A DNA stretch of 64,000 bases from Blastococcus xanthinilyticus (GTDB lineage: Bacteria > Actinomycetota > Actinomycetes > Mycobacteriales > Geodermatophilaceae). Below, piece by piece: positions 8,588 to 16,008 of the stretch. Under the pieces are notes generated by a model that saw only the letters and a list, made by a program, of their open reading frames with translations, was not told the DNA's origin and made no database searches. The position numbers and the translations under genes are program-made. Each line of letters begins with the position of its first letter. Within the stretch, counting starts at the first letter, position 1. The stretch is from the NCBI RefSeq assembly GCF_008124835.1, contig NZ_VNHW01000003.1, positions 310,001 through 374,000 on the forward strand, in the 5' to 3' direction.

Positions 8588-9772
8588 TCAGGAGCGCCCC
8601 AGGGCCGCCGCCATGCGGTCGACCATCGTCGCCAGGACCGGTCGCGGCGTCGCGAAGTTGAGCCGCACGTGCCCCTCGCCGGCCCGCCCGCACTCCGCGC
8701 CGTCGACCAGCGCGACCCCCGCCTGCTCCAGGAAGAACCCGCCCGCGGGCCCGGGGAGGTCCAGCTGCCGGCAGTCCAGCCAGGCCAGGTAGGTGCCGGC
8801 CGGCGGGTCGAACCCGACGCCGGGAAGGCGGGCGGCGAGCAGCTCGGCCAGCAGCTGCCGGTTACCGTCCAGGTACCGCAGCACCGCGTCCAGCCACGGG
8901 CCGCCCTCGGTGTAGGCCGCCGTGGCGGCCAGGACACCGGGCGTCGACGCGCCGTGGCCGGCCAGGAAGCCGACGCGCGCCCAGTGCTCGGCGTCCTCCT
9001 CGCGGGACAGCACCAGCTGGGCGGTCTTCAACCCGGGCAGGTTCCACGCCTTGGACGCCGAGGTCGCGGTGACCGCGTGCCCCGCGGGCACCGGCCCGAG
9101 GGACGCGTAGGGCCGGTGGACGGCGCCGGGGAGCACCAGCGGCGCGTGGATCTCGTCGGAGAAGACCCGGGCGCCCGCGCGATCGACGACCTCGGCCAGC
9201 GCCAGCTGCTCCTCCGCCGTGAACACCCGGCCGGTCGGGTTGTGCGGGTTGCAGTGCACGACCAGCCCGCCCCCGGCGTCCAGGGCGCGCGCGATGCCGT
9301 CGAGGTCGTAGCCGAGCTGCCCGCCCCGCCGGAGCATCGGCACCTCGATCACCTCGCGGCCGAGCACCCCGGGCACGAGGAGGAACGGCATGTAGGCCGG
9401 CGTCGGCAGCACCACCGGGCTGCCCGGCGGGGTGAAGTGCTCGATGGCCGCCTGCAGCCCGGCCAGCACGTCGGGGAGCGGCGTCACCCACTCCGGGGGC
9501 ACCGCCCAGCCGTAGCGGTCGGCCTGCCAGAGCGCGCAGGCCCGCGCCATGTCCGCGGCCGCCTCGGGGGTGAGGTAGCCGAACCGGCTGTCCTCGACGG
9601 CCGCGGTCAGCGCCCGGGTGACCGCAGGCGCGGTGCCGAAGTCCATCTCGGCCACGAAGGCGCCGATCGCCCCGCCGTAGCGGGTCCACTTGAGGCTGCC
9701 CGCGGCGCGCAGCCCTTCCTCGCTGAGGCTGTCGAAGACCGGGGAGAGGTCCTCGAGCGGTCGATCGGTCAT
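8588..9772 (-). CDS. PLP-dependent aminotransferase / C-S lyase (PatB/MalY-like)
   Basis: Fold-type I PLP enzyme, 394 residues. It shows AEMDF near the N-terminus (PatB/MalY subfamily), the NPHNPTGRVF motif around residue 175-184, the SDEIHAPLV segment carrying the PLP Asp, and the Schiff-base Lys241 in TSASKAWNLPGLK. PatB/MalY enzymes cleave cystathionine or other cysteine S-conjugates; some are true aminotransferases, and sequence alone does not decide. It is divergent from the small zinc-finger gene at 9847, with 74 bases between. Confidence 0.85.
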   Translation of the reverse strand: MTDRPLEDLSPVFDSLSEEGLRAAGSLKWTRYGGAIGAFVAEMDFGTAPAVTRALTAAVEDSRFGYLTPEAAADMARACALWQADRYGWAVPPEWVTPLPDVLAGLQAAIEHFTPPGSPVVLPTPAYMPFLLVPGVLGREVIEVPMLRRGGQLGYDLDGIARALDAGGGLVVHCNPHNPTGRVFTAEEQLALAEVVDRAGARVFSDEIHAPLVLPGAVHRPYASLGPVPAGHAVTATSASKAWNLPGLKTAQLVLSREEDAEHWARVGFLAGHGASTPGVLAATAAYTEGGPWLDAVLRYLDGNRQLLAELLAARLPGVGFDPPAGTYLAWLDCRQLDLPGPAGGFFLEQAGVALVDGAECGRAGEGHVRLNFATPRPVLATMVDRMAAALGRS

Positions 9773-9846
9773 TCGCAGAGCCCTTCCGTGCGCCGTCCTG
9801 GCGTGTCACCGGGAGCTGTCAGCAGGGACGTCTACCGTGCGCAGAC

Positions 9847-10254
9847 GTGGCACAGCAGCACGCGTCCGGCACCTTGACCTCGGCTTCCGTCGCGCCCCTC
9901 CCCAGCCGGGGGAGCGGCGAGGAACGGCGGTGCGGCTGGTGCCGCCGCATCCTGCCGCAGCAGGGCTCGGTCGGCCGGCCGCGGCTGTACTGCGGGCAGG
10001 CGTGCCGGCAGCGCGCCTACGAGCAGCGGGCGGCCACGGCCAAGGCCGGCCTGCCCGGCGACGTCGTCCTGGTGTCCCGCGCGGAGCTCGACGGGCTGCA
10101 GGACCGGCTGTTCCAACTCCGCTGCGCCCTGGAGGACGTGCAGACCCTCCTGCAGGAGCGGCCGACCAAGGCGGAGCTGGAGCGCTCGCTCACCGACCTG
10201 GTCCGGTCGACCGGCCGGCTCGACCGGCTGTGGGTCAACGAACGCTCCAGCTGA
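9847..10254 (+). CDS. Small Cys-rich (putative zinc-ribbon) protein
   Basis: A 135-residue protein I do not recognise by name. Residues ~29-52 hold a CGWC...YCGQACRQRAY arrangement that looks like a treble-clef/zinc-ribbon, followed by a predicted helical, coiled-coil-like C-terminal half rich in Leu/Glu/Arg (DRLFQLRCALEDVQTLLQE). Similar small proteins are widespread in actinobacteria and may bind nucleic acid; that is inference. A TANNNT -10 (TACCGT, 9833-9838) ends eight bases before the GTG, so the mRNA could be leaderless. Confidence 0.7.
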   Translation: MAQQHASGTLTSASVAPLPSRGSGEERRCGWCRRILPQQGSVGRPRLYCGQACRQRAYEQRAATAKAGLPGDVVLVSRAELDGLQDRLFQLRCALEDVQTLLQERPTKAELERSLTDLVRSTGRLDRLWVNERSS

Positions 10255-10268
10255 GCCCGCCGCCCGAA

Positions 10269-10499
10269 TCAGTCCGGGTCCGTGGTGTCCTCGTCGGTGT
10301 TCTGGTCGATCTCCGGGTTGCTGTTGTCCGGCATGTTCTCCCGGTCCGCTTCCTCCGGGCCGGCCGTCTCGACCACCTCGTCGGTCGAACCGTCGTTGCG
10401 GTCCAGACCGGCCGGGTCGCCACAGGCGGTCAGCGAGGCTGCTCCGCCGAGCACTGCCAGCGAAGTCATCAGTGCGGCGAACGGTCGTCGAATCCTCAT
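10269..10499 (-). CDS. Small secreted lipoprotein
   Basis: A 76-residue protein with a signal peptide (MRIRR basic start, then a hydrophobic stretch ending LTAC), a typical lipobox with the acylated Cys at about residue 26. The mature part is short, very acidic and disordered (Asp/Glu/Asn/Thr-rich, ending TTDPD). No domain is recognisable; it is probably an exported, membrane-anchored acidic tail of unknown function. It converges on the preceding gene with a 14-base gap. Confidence 0.65.
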   Translation of the reverse strand: MRIRRPFAALMTSLAVLGGAASLTACGDPAGLDRNDGSTDEVVETAGPEEADRENMPDNSNPEIDQNTDEDTTDPD

Positions 10500-10929
10500 G
10501 CTCCGACCCTACGAACGCACGCCCTCGGGCGCCCGTCGAACCGCGGACACTCCAGTTCTTACGTCACAGTGACGCAATACGGATGGACTGGGTGGATGGG
10601 GGGAGGGCGACCCAGGACGGTCCACCGGAGGCCTCGGGCGCCGATCCGGGCTGCGGTCGTCGAGGATGATCATGAACGGCATCAAGATCGACAACAGGGG
10701 AGTCGCACATCGGGGCGAGGGCGAGGACGGCCGCAGTGCTGTCGCGGCCGGCGTCGGGCGCTCAGGCTCGCCGGGGCCGGCCGGCGACGGGGGTGGCGAC
10801 GTCTGGCCCCGGGTGCGAGCGTGCAGCGAGTGTCCGGACGGCGCGACGTGCGGCGAGGTGCGGTGACGCGGCAGCCCGGCGCGTGCTGGTCGCACAAGAT
10901 CGACAACCCCTTCCCGCCCAGGTGGATCC
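10500..10929. other. Gene-poor stretch next to the dif-like site
   Basis: No credible gene. It contains a 13-bp direct repeat, CAAGATCGACAAC, at 10683-10695 and 10895-10907, and a GGGNAGGG octamer (10600-10607) that resembles the E. coli FtsK-orienting sequence and points toward the dif-like site. A 66-codon frame at 10666-10866 is low-complexity and is not called. Confidence 0.45.
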
Positions 10930-10957
10930 CGCGCCGATAATCGACGTTATGTCAACT
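10930..10957 (+). other. dif: Candidate XerCD dif site (chromosome dimer resolution)
   Basis: The 28-bp element has the dif layout: a left 11-bp arm CGCGCCGATAA, a 6-bp spacer TCGACG, and a right 11-bp arm TTATGTCAACT. In E. coli dif the arms are GGTGCGCATAA and TTATGTTAAAT around a 6-bp spacer, so the inner ATAA/TTAT and the XerD arm are well matched (9 of 11 in the right arm). The right arm doubles as the last codons and TAA stop of the acetyltransferase on the minus strand. If real, this window lies at the replication terminus. Confidence 0.75.
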
Positions 10958-11522
10958 CGTCGAAGCGGGAGCGGTCCCTCCGGTCTGCTGTCCCCGACGC
11001 GGCGCCGGTCGGTGCGAGGTAGATCCGCACCGGATGACGGATCCCCTCCGGCGTGATCCAGTCGGCCTGCCGCCGGTCGACCAGCCGCCAGCGCAGCCGC
11101 TCGTAGAGATCGACCGCCGGACCTCCGTCGTCGACGACGTCGAGCACGAGCTGCCGGCCGTGACCTCCGGCCCACGCCTGCGCTGCGGCCAGCAGTGCCG
11201 TTCCCAGACCCAGACCCCGTCCCCGGACGGCCGGGTCGACGAACAGCCGCGAGATCGCCACCAGGTCCCCGGTCGGCACGCCGGCCGCGGCGGCCGCCAC
11301 CGGGTCGTCCACGCCGCGGACGACGCACACGTGCCCTCGGGGCGCCCCGGCCTCGTCGACGGCCACCCACGCCGCCGCGGTGCCGGCCGGGTCCAGCCAC
11401 CCGGCCGGATCCGCCGGCCACCAGGTCGGATAGCCGTCGGCCGCGTGCACCGCGCGGAGCGCCGCGACGCAGCCGGGCAGATCCGCCTCGGTGCGCTCGC
11501 GGATCTCCACGGCGTCCAGCAT
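10947..11522 (-). CDS. GNAT family N-acetyltransferase
   Basis: A 191-residue acetyltransferase. The acetyl-CoA-binding motif A is clear: AISRLFVDPAVRGRGLGLGTALL (pattern Q/R-x-x-G-x-G/A), followed by YERLRWRLVDRR of motif B. The frame opens at 11699, but the ATG at 11522 (MLDAVEIRERTEADL) starts the fold properly. The substrate is unknown; the divergent membrane protein/regulator pair shares its upstream region. Its 3' end overlaps the dif-like site, an unusual constraint on a coding sequence. Confidence 0.8.
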   Translation of the reverse strand: MLDAVEIRERTEADLPGCVAALRAVHAADGYPTWWPADPAGWLDPAGTAAAWVAVDEAGAPRGHVCVVRGVDDPVAAAAAGVPTGDLVAISRLFVDPAVRGRGLGLGTALLAAAQAWAGGHGRQLVLDVVDDGGPAVDLYERLRWRLVDRRQADWITPEGIRHPVRIYLAPTGAASGTADRRDRSRFDELT

Positions 11523-11565
11523 GTCCCGGGTCCCCCGGCAGTCCGCGACCGACCCGTCCGAGTTG

Positions 11566-11608
11566 TTGCCATACAGGAAACTCTGCCCTACTGTTTCCTT
11601 TATGGAAA
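11566..11608 (+). promoter_or_regulatory. Leaderless promoter with twin operators
   Basis: Two 15-bp dyads of the form TTTCC-N5-GGAAA lie 28 bases apart: 11566-11580 (TTGCC-ATACA-GGAAA, one mismatch) and 11594-11608 (perfect, spacer TTTAT). Nested within them is a larger inverted repeat, 11569-11581 with 11593-11605, matching at 12 of 13 positions. They bracket a promoter: -35 TTGCCA (11566-11571), 17-base spacer, -10 TACTGT (11589-11594). The ATG at 11602 falls at the expected start point, so the message is probably leaderless. Binding by the winged-helix protein encoded downstream would block transcription. Confidence 0.7.
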
Positions 11609-12045
11609 CCGCAGCCACCCCGCCGCCGTCCCGCCGGGAAGCCCAGGACGTGCTGGCCCAGCTCGCCCGGGACGAGGACGCGGTCCGGTACCCGCCCATC
11701 CCCCGCTGGTTCTACGTCGTGCAGGCCTCGGCCGTCGCGGGGATCAGCCTCGCCCAGCTGCTCCCCGACGCGGCCGGGAGCGCCCTGGTGCTCGGCCTCG
11801 CGGTGGTCATGGGGCTGCTCGGTCACCGCTACTGGCTCAACCGGGACGGCGTCTCCTGGGCCTCGGCCAAGTTCTCGGACATGGCGGGTTTCCTCGCCCT
11901 CCTGCTCGGCGCCCTGGCGGTGGGCTGGCTCGTGGACGAGACCACTGACGCGTGGTGGATCTGGATCGTCACGGCGGTGTTCACCGCAGGCGTCGTGCTG
12001 GTCACCGGGTACCGCTACGGCCGGGAGTTCGGTCATGACGGCTGA
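11602..12045 (+). CDS. Hypothetical four-helix membrane protein
   Basis: A 147-residue protein with a polar N-terminus (about 35 residues) and four hydrophobic segments (about residues 38-55, 58-75, 93-112 and 118-138). No conserved family motif is recognised. Upstream in-frame codons exist to 11491, but the ATG at 11602 coincides with the predicted transcription start. It overlaps the next gene, a winged-helix regulator, by 11 bases; this membrane protein/regulator pairing is typical of small self-repressed modules. Confidence 0.7.
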   Translation: METAATPPPSRREAQDVLAQLARDEDAVRYPPIPRWFYVVQASAVAGISLAQLLPDAAGSALVLGLAVVMGLLGHRYWLNRDGVSWASAKFSDMAGFLALLLGALAVGWLVDETTDAWWIWIVTAVFTAGVVLVTGYRYGREFGHDG

Positions 12046-12337
12046 GGCGCCGGCGTTCGACGAGGTGATCCACGCTCCGCAGCGGCTGCGCATCTGCGCG
12101 ATGCTCAGCGCCGCGCAGAAGGTGGAGTTCGCCGTCCTGCAGGATGAGCTGGCGCTGTCGAAGTCGGCACTCAGCAAGCACCTCTCGCAGCTGGTGGACA
12201 GCGGGTACGTCACGCAGGAGCGTTCGGTCCGCGACGCCCGGAGCCGGCTGTGGCTCTCCCTGACCGCCGAGGGGCGCCGGGCCTACCGCGGCCACGTGCG
12301 GGCCCTCCAGGAGATCGTCGCGGCCGAGATCGGCTGA
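12035..12337 (+). CDS. Winged-helix DNA-binding transcriptional regulator
   Basis: A 100-residue, single-domain regulator of the MarR/ArsR-like 'winged helix DNA-binding' family. APQRLRICAMLSAAQKVEFAVLQDEL is helix 1-2, LSKSALSKHLSQLVDSGYVTQ is the recognition helix-turn-helix, and ERSVRDARSRLWLSLTAEGRRAY forms the wing. It has no ligand domain or metal-binding Cys. It is translationally coupled to the membrane-protein gene and probably binds the TTTCC-N5-GGAAA dyads upstream of that gene. Confidence 0.85.
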   Translation: MTAEAPAFDEVIHAPQRLRICAMLSAAQKVEFAVLQDELALSKSALSKHLSQLVDSGYVTQERSVRDARSRLWLSLTAEGRRAYRGHVRALQEIVAAEIG

Positions 12338-12429
12338 GCCCGCGGCCGGCGCACCGATGAGTCCGACGCCCGTGACGAGTCCCGTCCCCGAGGAGACCGC
12401 AGACGCGGCGGAGGGACGGGAGACCCCGG

Positions 12430-13110
12430 ATGAGCACGTTCGCCCTGATCCACGGTGCCGGCGACGGCGGCTGGTACTGGCACCTGGTCGAGCCCCGGCT
12501 GCGGGCCCGGGGGCACGACGTGGTGGCGCCGGACCTGCCGGCCGACGACGACTCGCTGACCCTCGACGACTACGCCGACGCGGTCGTCGCGGCCGTCGGC
12601 GACGCCCCGGACCTCGTCGTCGTGGGCCAGTCGTTCGGCGGGTTCACCGCACCCTTGGTCGCCGCCCGCCGGCCGGTGCGCGCGCTGGTTCTGGTGGCCG
12701 CGATGGTGCCGGCACCCGGCGAGTCACCGGAGCAGTGGTGGGCCGCCACCGGATACCGCGAGGCGGTCCGCCGCCAGGCCGCGCTCGACGGCGGGCTCAC
12801 CGGCAACGACGACCCCTACGTCGCCTTCTGCCACGACGTCCCCCGCCCGCTCGCCGAGGAGGCGCTGAGCAGGGACCGGGCCCATCCCTCCCCCGCCGCC
12901 TACACCCAGCCCTGGCCGCTGCCTGCGTGGCCGGCCGTGCCCACCCGGTTCGTGCTCTGCACCCAGGACCGGTTCTTCCCCGCCGACCTCCTGCGCCGCG
13001 TGGCGGTCGAGCGCCTCGGGGTGGTCCCGGCCGAGATCGCGGCGAGCCACTGCGTCGCGCTGAGCCGGCCCGAGGAGCTGGCGGATCTGCTGACCACCGG
13101 CACCGGGTGA
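12430..13110 (+). CDS. Alpha/beta hydrolase
   Basis: A 226-residue alpha/beta-hydrolase fold protein. It has the oxyanion HGAGDGGWYW segment near residue 8, the nucleophile elbow GQSFGGF (Ser at about residue 68), an Asp in CTQDRFFP and a His in ASHCVAL near the C-terminus: a complete Ser-Asp-His triad. This compact layout is like small plant-type hydroxynitrile lyase/methyl esterase relatives. The substrate is unknown. GGGAGA lies seven bases before the ATG. Confidence 0.85.
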   Translation: MSTFALIHGAGDGGWYWHLVEPRLRARGHDVVAPDLPADDDSLTLDDYADAVVAAVGDAPDLVVVGQSFGGFTAPLVAARRPVRALVLVAAMVPAPGESPEQWWAATGYREAVRRQAALDGGLTGNDDPYVAFCHDVPRPLAEEALSRDRAHPSPAAYTQPWPLPAWPAVPTRFVLCTQDRFFPADLLRRVAVERLGVVPAEIAASHCVALSRPEELADLLTTGTG

Positions 13111-13134
13111 GCGCCCTGCGGGGAGGATGGCGGC

Positions 13135-13725
13135 ATGCCCCCCGCCTGGACGCACGTCGGCCGCTTCTGGACCAACGGCGAGCCCTTCCTCGCCCTGGAC
13201 GAGGAGCTCCTCCCCCACTGGCGCGGGCTCTCCGACGAGGCCTACGAGGCGCTGGTCCCCCGGCTGGACTACGAGCTCACCAGCATCCCGGTCGGCCCGG
13301 GCAGCGCCGCCGTCGTCCTCACCGACCCCGAGATCGGCGACGAGGGCTGGCTGGAGGTCTTCCGCGGGGACGACGGCAGCGTCGCGGTGGTCCAGGTGGC
13401 CGCCGGCGACTACCGCGGGACGATCGAGGCGGCCCTGCGCTTCCCGTCGACCGGCGACCAGCCCGGCGACGCCGTCCCGGTCGCCAGCGGACGGCTGGCC
13501 TTCATCAGCGCGGCGCTCGACGGAACGGGTGAGGACGGCGCCCTGCTGCTCCCCGAGCAGCCCGGGCCGACCCCCGCGTCCGACGACCTGGACGACGACG
13601 TCCTCGACCCGGGCAGCCCGCTGCTGGTCGTCCCGCCGGGCACCTTCGGCCTGTCGGTGCTGTGGCGGACCGAGCTGTACGAGGACGCCGCCTTCGCCCG
13701 GTGGCTGTTCTCCCGGCAGGACTGA
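13135..13725 (+). CDS. Conserved hypothetical protein (weak Imm21-like features)
   Basis: A 196-residue soluble, acidic protein. ELLPHWRG near residue 24, the DYELTSIPVG strand and the closing LLVVPPGTFGLSVLW segment resemble the immunity-protein-21 family found beside some polymorphic toxins, but I cannot confirm the match and no toxin gene is nearby. No signal peptide or membrane segment is seen. GGGGAGGATGGCGGC provides the ribosome site. It is followed 64 bases later by a VOC protein on the same strand. Confidence 0.6.
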   Translation: MPPAWTHVGRFWTNGEPFLALDEELLPHWRGLSDEAYEALVPRLDYELTSIPVGPGSAAVVLTDPEIGDEGWLEVFRGDDGSVAVVQVAAGDYRGTIEAALRFPSTGDQPGDAVPVASGRLAFISAALDGTGEDGALLLPEQPGPTPASDDLDDDVLDPGSPLLVVPPGTFGLSVLWRTELYEDAAFARWLFSRQD

Positions 13726-13789
13726 CCGCTCAGTTCTGCCGGCCGGGTCGGTCCTGTCCCGGACACCCACGTCCTGCCGGAGGAGTTCC

Positions 13790-14149
13790 GTGAGCACCGT
13801 CCAGCCGATCCTCGTCACCCCCGACCCCGAGCGCCTCCGGGCGTTCTACACCGGCCTCCTGGACGACGCGGAGACCGAGCGGTTCCCGGCCGAGGGCCCG
13901 GCCTTCTACCTCGGCCTCCGCGTCGGCGACACCGCCCTCGGCCTCACCGCCGACGACTCGGTGAGCACCGGGGAGCCCGGGCGGGTGCTGCTCGGCATCG
14001 AGGTGCCCGACGTCGACGCCCTCCTCCCCCGCGTCGCCGAGCTCGGCGGCACCGCTCCGTCCGGCTCGGCGGACATGCCGTGGGGCCAGCGGGTCGCGCA
14101 CGTCACCGACCCCGACGGCAACGCGCTCAACCTCACCCAGCAGCTGTGA
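13790..14149 (+). CDS. VOC family (glyoxalase-like) protein
   Basis: A 119-residue vicinal-oxygen-chelate domain: PILVTPDPERLRAFYTGLLDD at the N-terminus, and the final VAHVTDPDGNALNLTQQL strand that carries the last metal-site Glu/Asn equivalent. It is a single betaalphabetabetabeta pair, as in bleomycin-resistance/glyoxalase-like proteins. Start GTG with GGAGGAG five bases upstream. Function unknown. It converges on the ABC permease gene ten bases away. Confidence 0.82.
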   Translation: MSTVQPILVTPDPERLRAFYTGLLDDAETERFPAEGPAFYLGLRVGDTALGLTADDSVSTGEPGRVLLGIEVPDVDALLPRVAELGGTAPSGSADMPWGQRVAHVTDPDGNALNLTQQL

Positions 14150-14159
14150 GACCGGCCGG

Positions 14160-14942
14160 TCAGGTGATCTCCGTGCGGTGAACCCGGATCCAGCCGGCCA
14201 CCAGCGGCAGCAGCAGCCAGAGGGCGGCCGACGTCGCCACCTGCACCCACCCCTGCCCGTCCAGCCGGCCCTCGTACATGGGCCCCGTGGTGGTGGTCAG
14301 GTCCAGCCAGTCGCGGACCCAGTCCAGGGCGCCGACCGTGGTCACCAGCACGGTGAAGGCCGTGGGCAGCGCGAAGTAGGTGACGATGGCCAGCGGCGAG
14401 CTCAGGAGCAGGAGGCCGAACGCCACGCCGATGAGCACGTTGAGCACCTGCACCAGCAGGGTCTGCAGGACCTGCTCGGCGTCGATCGACCACGAGGTCG
14501 GGTCGTCGGTCAGGACCGGGGTCAGCGCCGCGGTGAGCGCTCCGGCGACCAGCGTCGCGACCACGCCCAGGACGGCGAGCAGCGCCGCCGCGACCAGCTT
14601 CGCGACCAGCACGCGGGAGCGCTGCGGCACGAGGGCGAACGTGGTGAGCGCGGTGCGCTGCGACCACTCGCTGGTGACCAGCAGGATGCCGAGCACCGGC
14701 AGCAGCAGCGCGACCGCCAGCTGGGCGGCACCGACGTACTCGGCGAAGGTCTTCTCCGGCGGCTCGCCGAAGAACAGCACCAGCGCGGGGACGGCGAGGG
14801 CGAGCGCCCCGATCGTCAGCAGCAGCCAGAAGCCGGCGCGGGTGTCGCGGGACTTCCGCAGCTCCACGCCCACCAGGGTGGCCAGCGACGGCGCGGGGGC
14901 GTCCAGCGCGGAGCTCCGGGCGGGCTCGGTGGTGGTGGTCAT
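14160..14942 (-). CDS. ABC-2 type transporter permease
   Basis: A 260-residue membrane protein with about six hydrophobic segments (WLLLTIGALALAVPALVLFF; LAVALLLPVLGILLVTSEW; LVAAALLAVLGVVATLVAGAL; and others) and the ABC-2 permease hallmark SEWSQRTALTTFALVPQR after the second helix. It is coupled to the upstream ATPase gene by an ATGA overlap. Adjacent to a divergent two-component system, so probably an antimicrobial- or stress-induced exporter of the bacitracin/lantibiotic-type layout; this is inference from context. Confidence 0.85.
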   Translation of the reverse strand: MTTTTEPARSSALDAPAPSLATLVGVELRKSRDTRAGFWLLLTIGALALAVPALVLFFGEPPEKTFAEYVGAAQLAVALLLPVLGILLVTSEWSQRTALTTFALVPQRSRVLVAKLVAAALLAVLGVVATLVAGALTAALTPVLTDDPTSWSIDAEQVLQTLLVQVLNVLIGVAFGLLLLSSPLAIVTYFALPTAFTVLVTTVGALDWVRDWLDLTTTTGPMYEGRLDGQGWVQVATSAALWLLLPLVAGWIRVHRTEIT

Positions 14943-15868
14943 GCGCGGGCCTCCTGAGCGGTCGGGGTGGTCGGGGCTGCGTCGGCGGGGCCGCCGGCGT
15001 GGGTGAGCGACCGGAAGAGCTCCTCCAGCCCGGCGCCGGACGCCGGCCGCAGCTCGAGGAGCGGCACACCGGCCCGGGCGGCCGCGATGCCCACCGGCTC
15101 CGGCTCGTCACCGGCGAGCAGCGCGCCGTCCTCCGCCGCGTCGTACCGGATGCCGGCCGCGGCCAGCGCCTGCTCGAGCGCGACGCGCTCGCGGGCCCGC
15201 ACGACCGTGCCGGCCGCCGCGAGCAGCTCCTCCTTGGAGCCGGAGGCGACCAGGCGACCGCCCGCGATGACCGCCAGCCGGTCGGCCACGGCCTCCACCT
15301 CGCGCAGCAGGTGCGAGGAGAGCAGCACCGTGCCGCCGCGGTCGGCGAAGCCGCGCAGCAGACCGCGCATCCAGTAGATGCCCTCGGGGTCCAGCCCGTT
15401 GGCCGGCTCGTCGAGCACCAGCACCTCGGGGTCGCCGAGCAGGGCGGTGGCCAGGCCCAGGCGCTGGCGCATGCCCAGCGAGTACTTCCCCACCCGCTTG
15501 CCGGCCGCACCGCCGTCCAGGCCGACCAACTGGAGCATCTCCCCGACCCTGGTCCGCGGCACCCCGAGGACCTTCGCCGTCAGCGTCAGCACCTCACCGC
15601 CGGTCCGGCCCGCGTGCTGGGCGCCGGCGTCGAGCAGGACGCCCACGTGGCGGCCGGGATTGGGCAGCTCGCGGTACTGGCGCCCACCGATCGTGGCGGA
15701 GCCGCTGGTGGGTGCGGCCAGGCCGCACAGCGTCCGGAGCGTGGTGCTCTTGCCGGCGCCGTTCGGCCCCAGGAAGCCGGTCACGGTTCCCGCCGGGCAG
15801 CTGAAGGTCACGTCGGAGACGGCCAGCTGGGTGCCGTACCTCCGGGTCAGGTGCTCGATCTCGATCAT
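14939..15868 (-). CDS. ABC transporter ATP-binding protein
   Basis: A 309-residue ATPase of the drug/lantibiotic export type. Walker A is GPNGAGKSTT (about residue 38), the signature is YSLGMRQRLGLA, Walker B is LVLDEPANGLDPEG, and the switch His is in LLSSHLLREVE. The frame runs to 16033, but the ATG at 15868 (MIEIEHLTRRYG) begins the domain. The C-terminal ~90 residues are a family-typical extension. It pairs with the downstream permease and shares a dyad-rich intergenic region with the divergent histidine kinase. Confidence 0.92.
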   Translation of the reverse strand: MIEIEHLTRRYGTQLAVSDVTFSCPAGTVTGFLGPNGAGKSTTLRTLCGLAAPTSGSATIGGRQYRELPNPGRHVGVLLDAGAQHAGRTGGEVLTLTAKVLGVPRTRVGEMLQLVGLDGGAAGKRVGKYSLGMRQRLGLATALLGDPEVLVLDEPANGLDPEGIYWMRGLLRGFADRGGTVLLSSHLLREVEAVADRLAVIAGGRLVASGSKEELLAAAGTVVRARERVALEQALAAAGIRYDAAEDGALLAGDEPEPVGIAAARAGVPLLELRPASGAGLEELFRSLTHAGGPADAAPTTPTAQEARA

Positions 15869-15925
15869 GCCCGCGACCCTGGCGGGCACCGGGCCCCGGG
15901 TGCATCGGCCACCGGTCGGCGACCG

Positions 15926-15976
15926 GCCGACTTCGGTCGGCCCCCACGGGGGGTGGCATCGACCTTCGTCGGTGCC
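15926..15976. promoter_or_regulatory. Twin dyads between exporter and two-component operons
   Basis: Two inverted repeats share a CGAC-TTCG-GTCG-like core. One is GCCGAC-TTCG-GTCGGC (15926-15941, perfect). The other is GGCATCGAC-CTTC-GTCGGTGCC (15955-15976, 8 of 9 pairs). Their centres are 32 bases apart, about three helical turns. A -10 TAGCCT (15997-16002) ends six bases before the kinase GTG, so that message may be leaderless and the second dyad would overlap its -35. They are candidate binding sites for the LuxR-type response regulator encoded nearby. Confidence 0.5.
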
Positions 15977-16008
15977 GCTACCGGCCGTTCCACCCGTAGC
16001 CTCAGGCC

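Noticed and set aside
10666..10866. A 66-codon ORF beside the dif-like site
   Set aside because: Low-complexity Gly-rich translation, no ribosome site and no recognisable motif.
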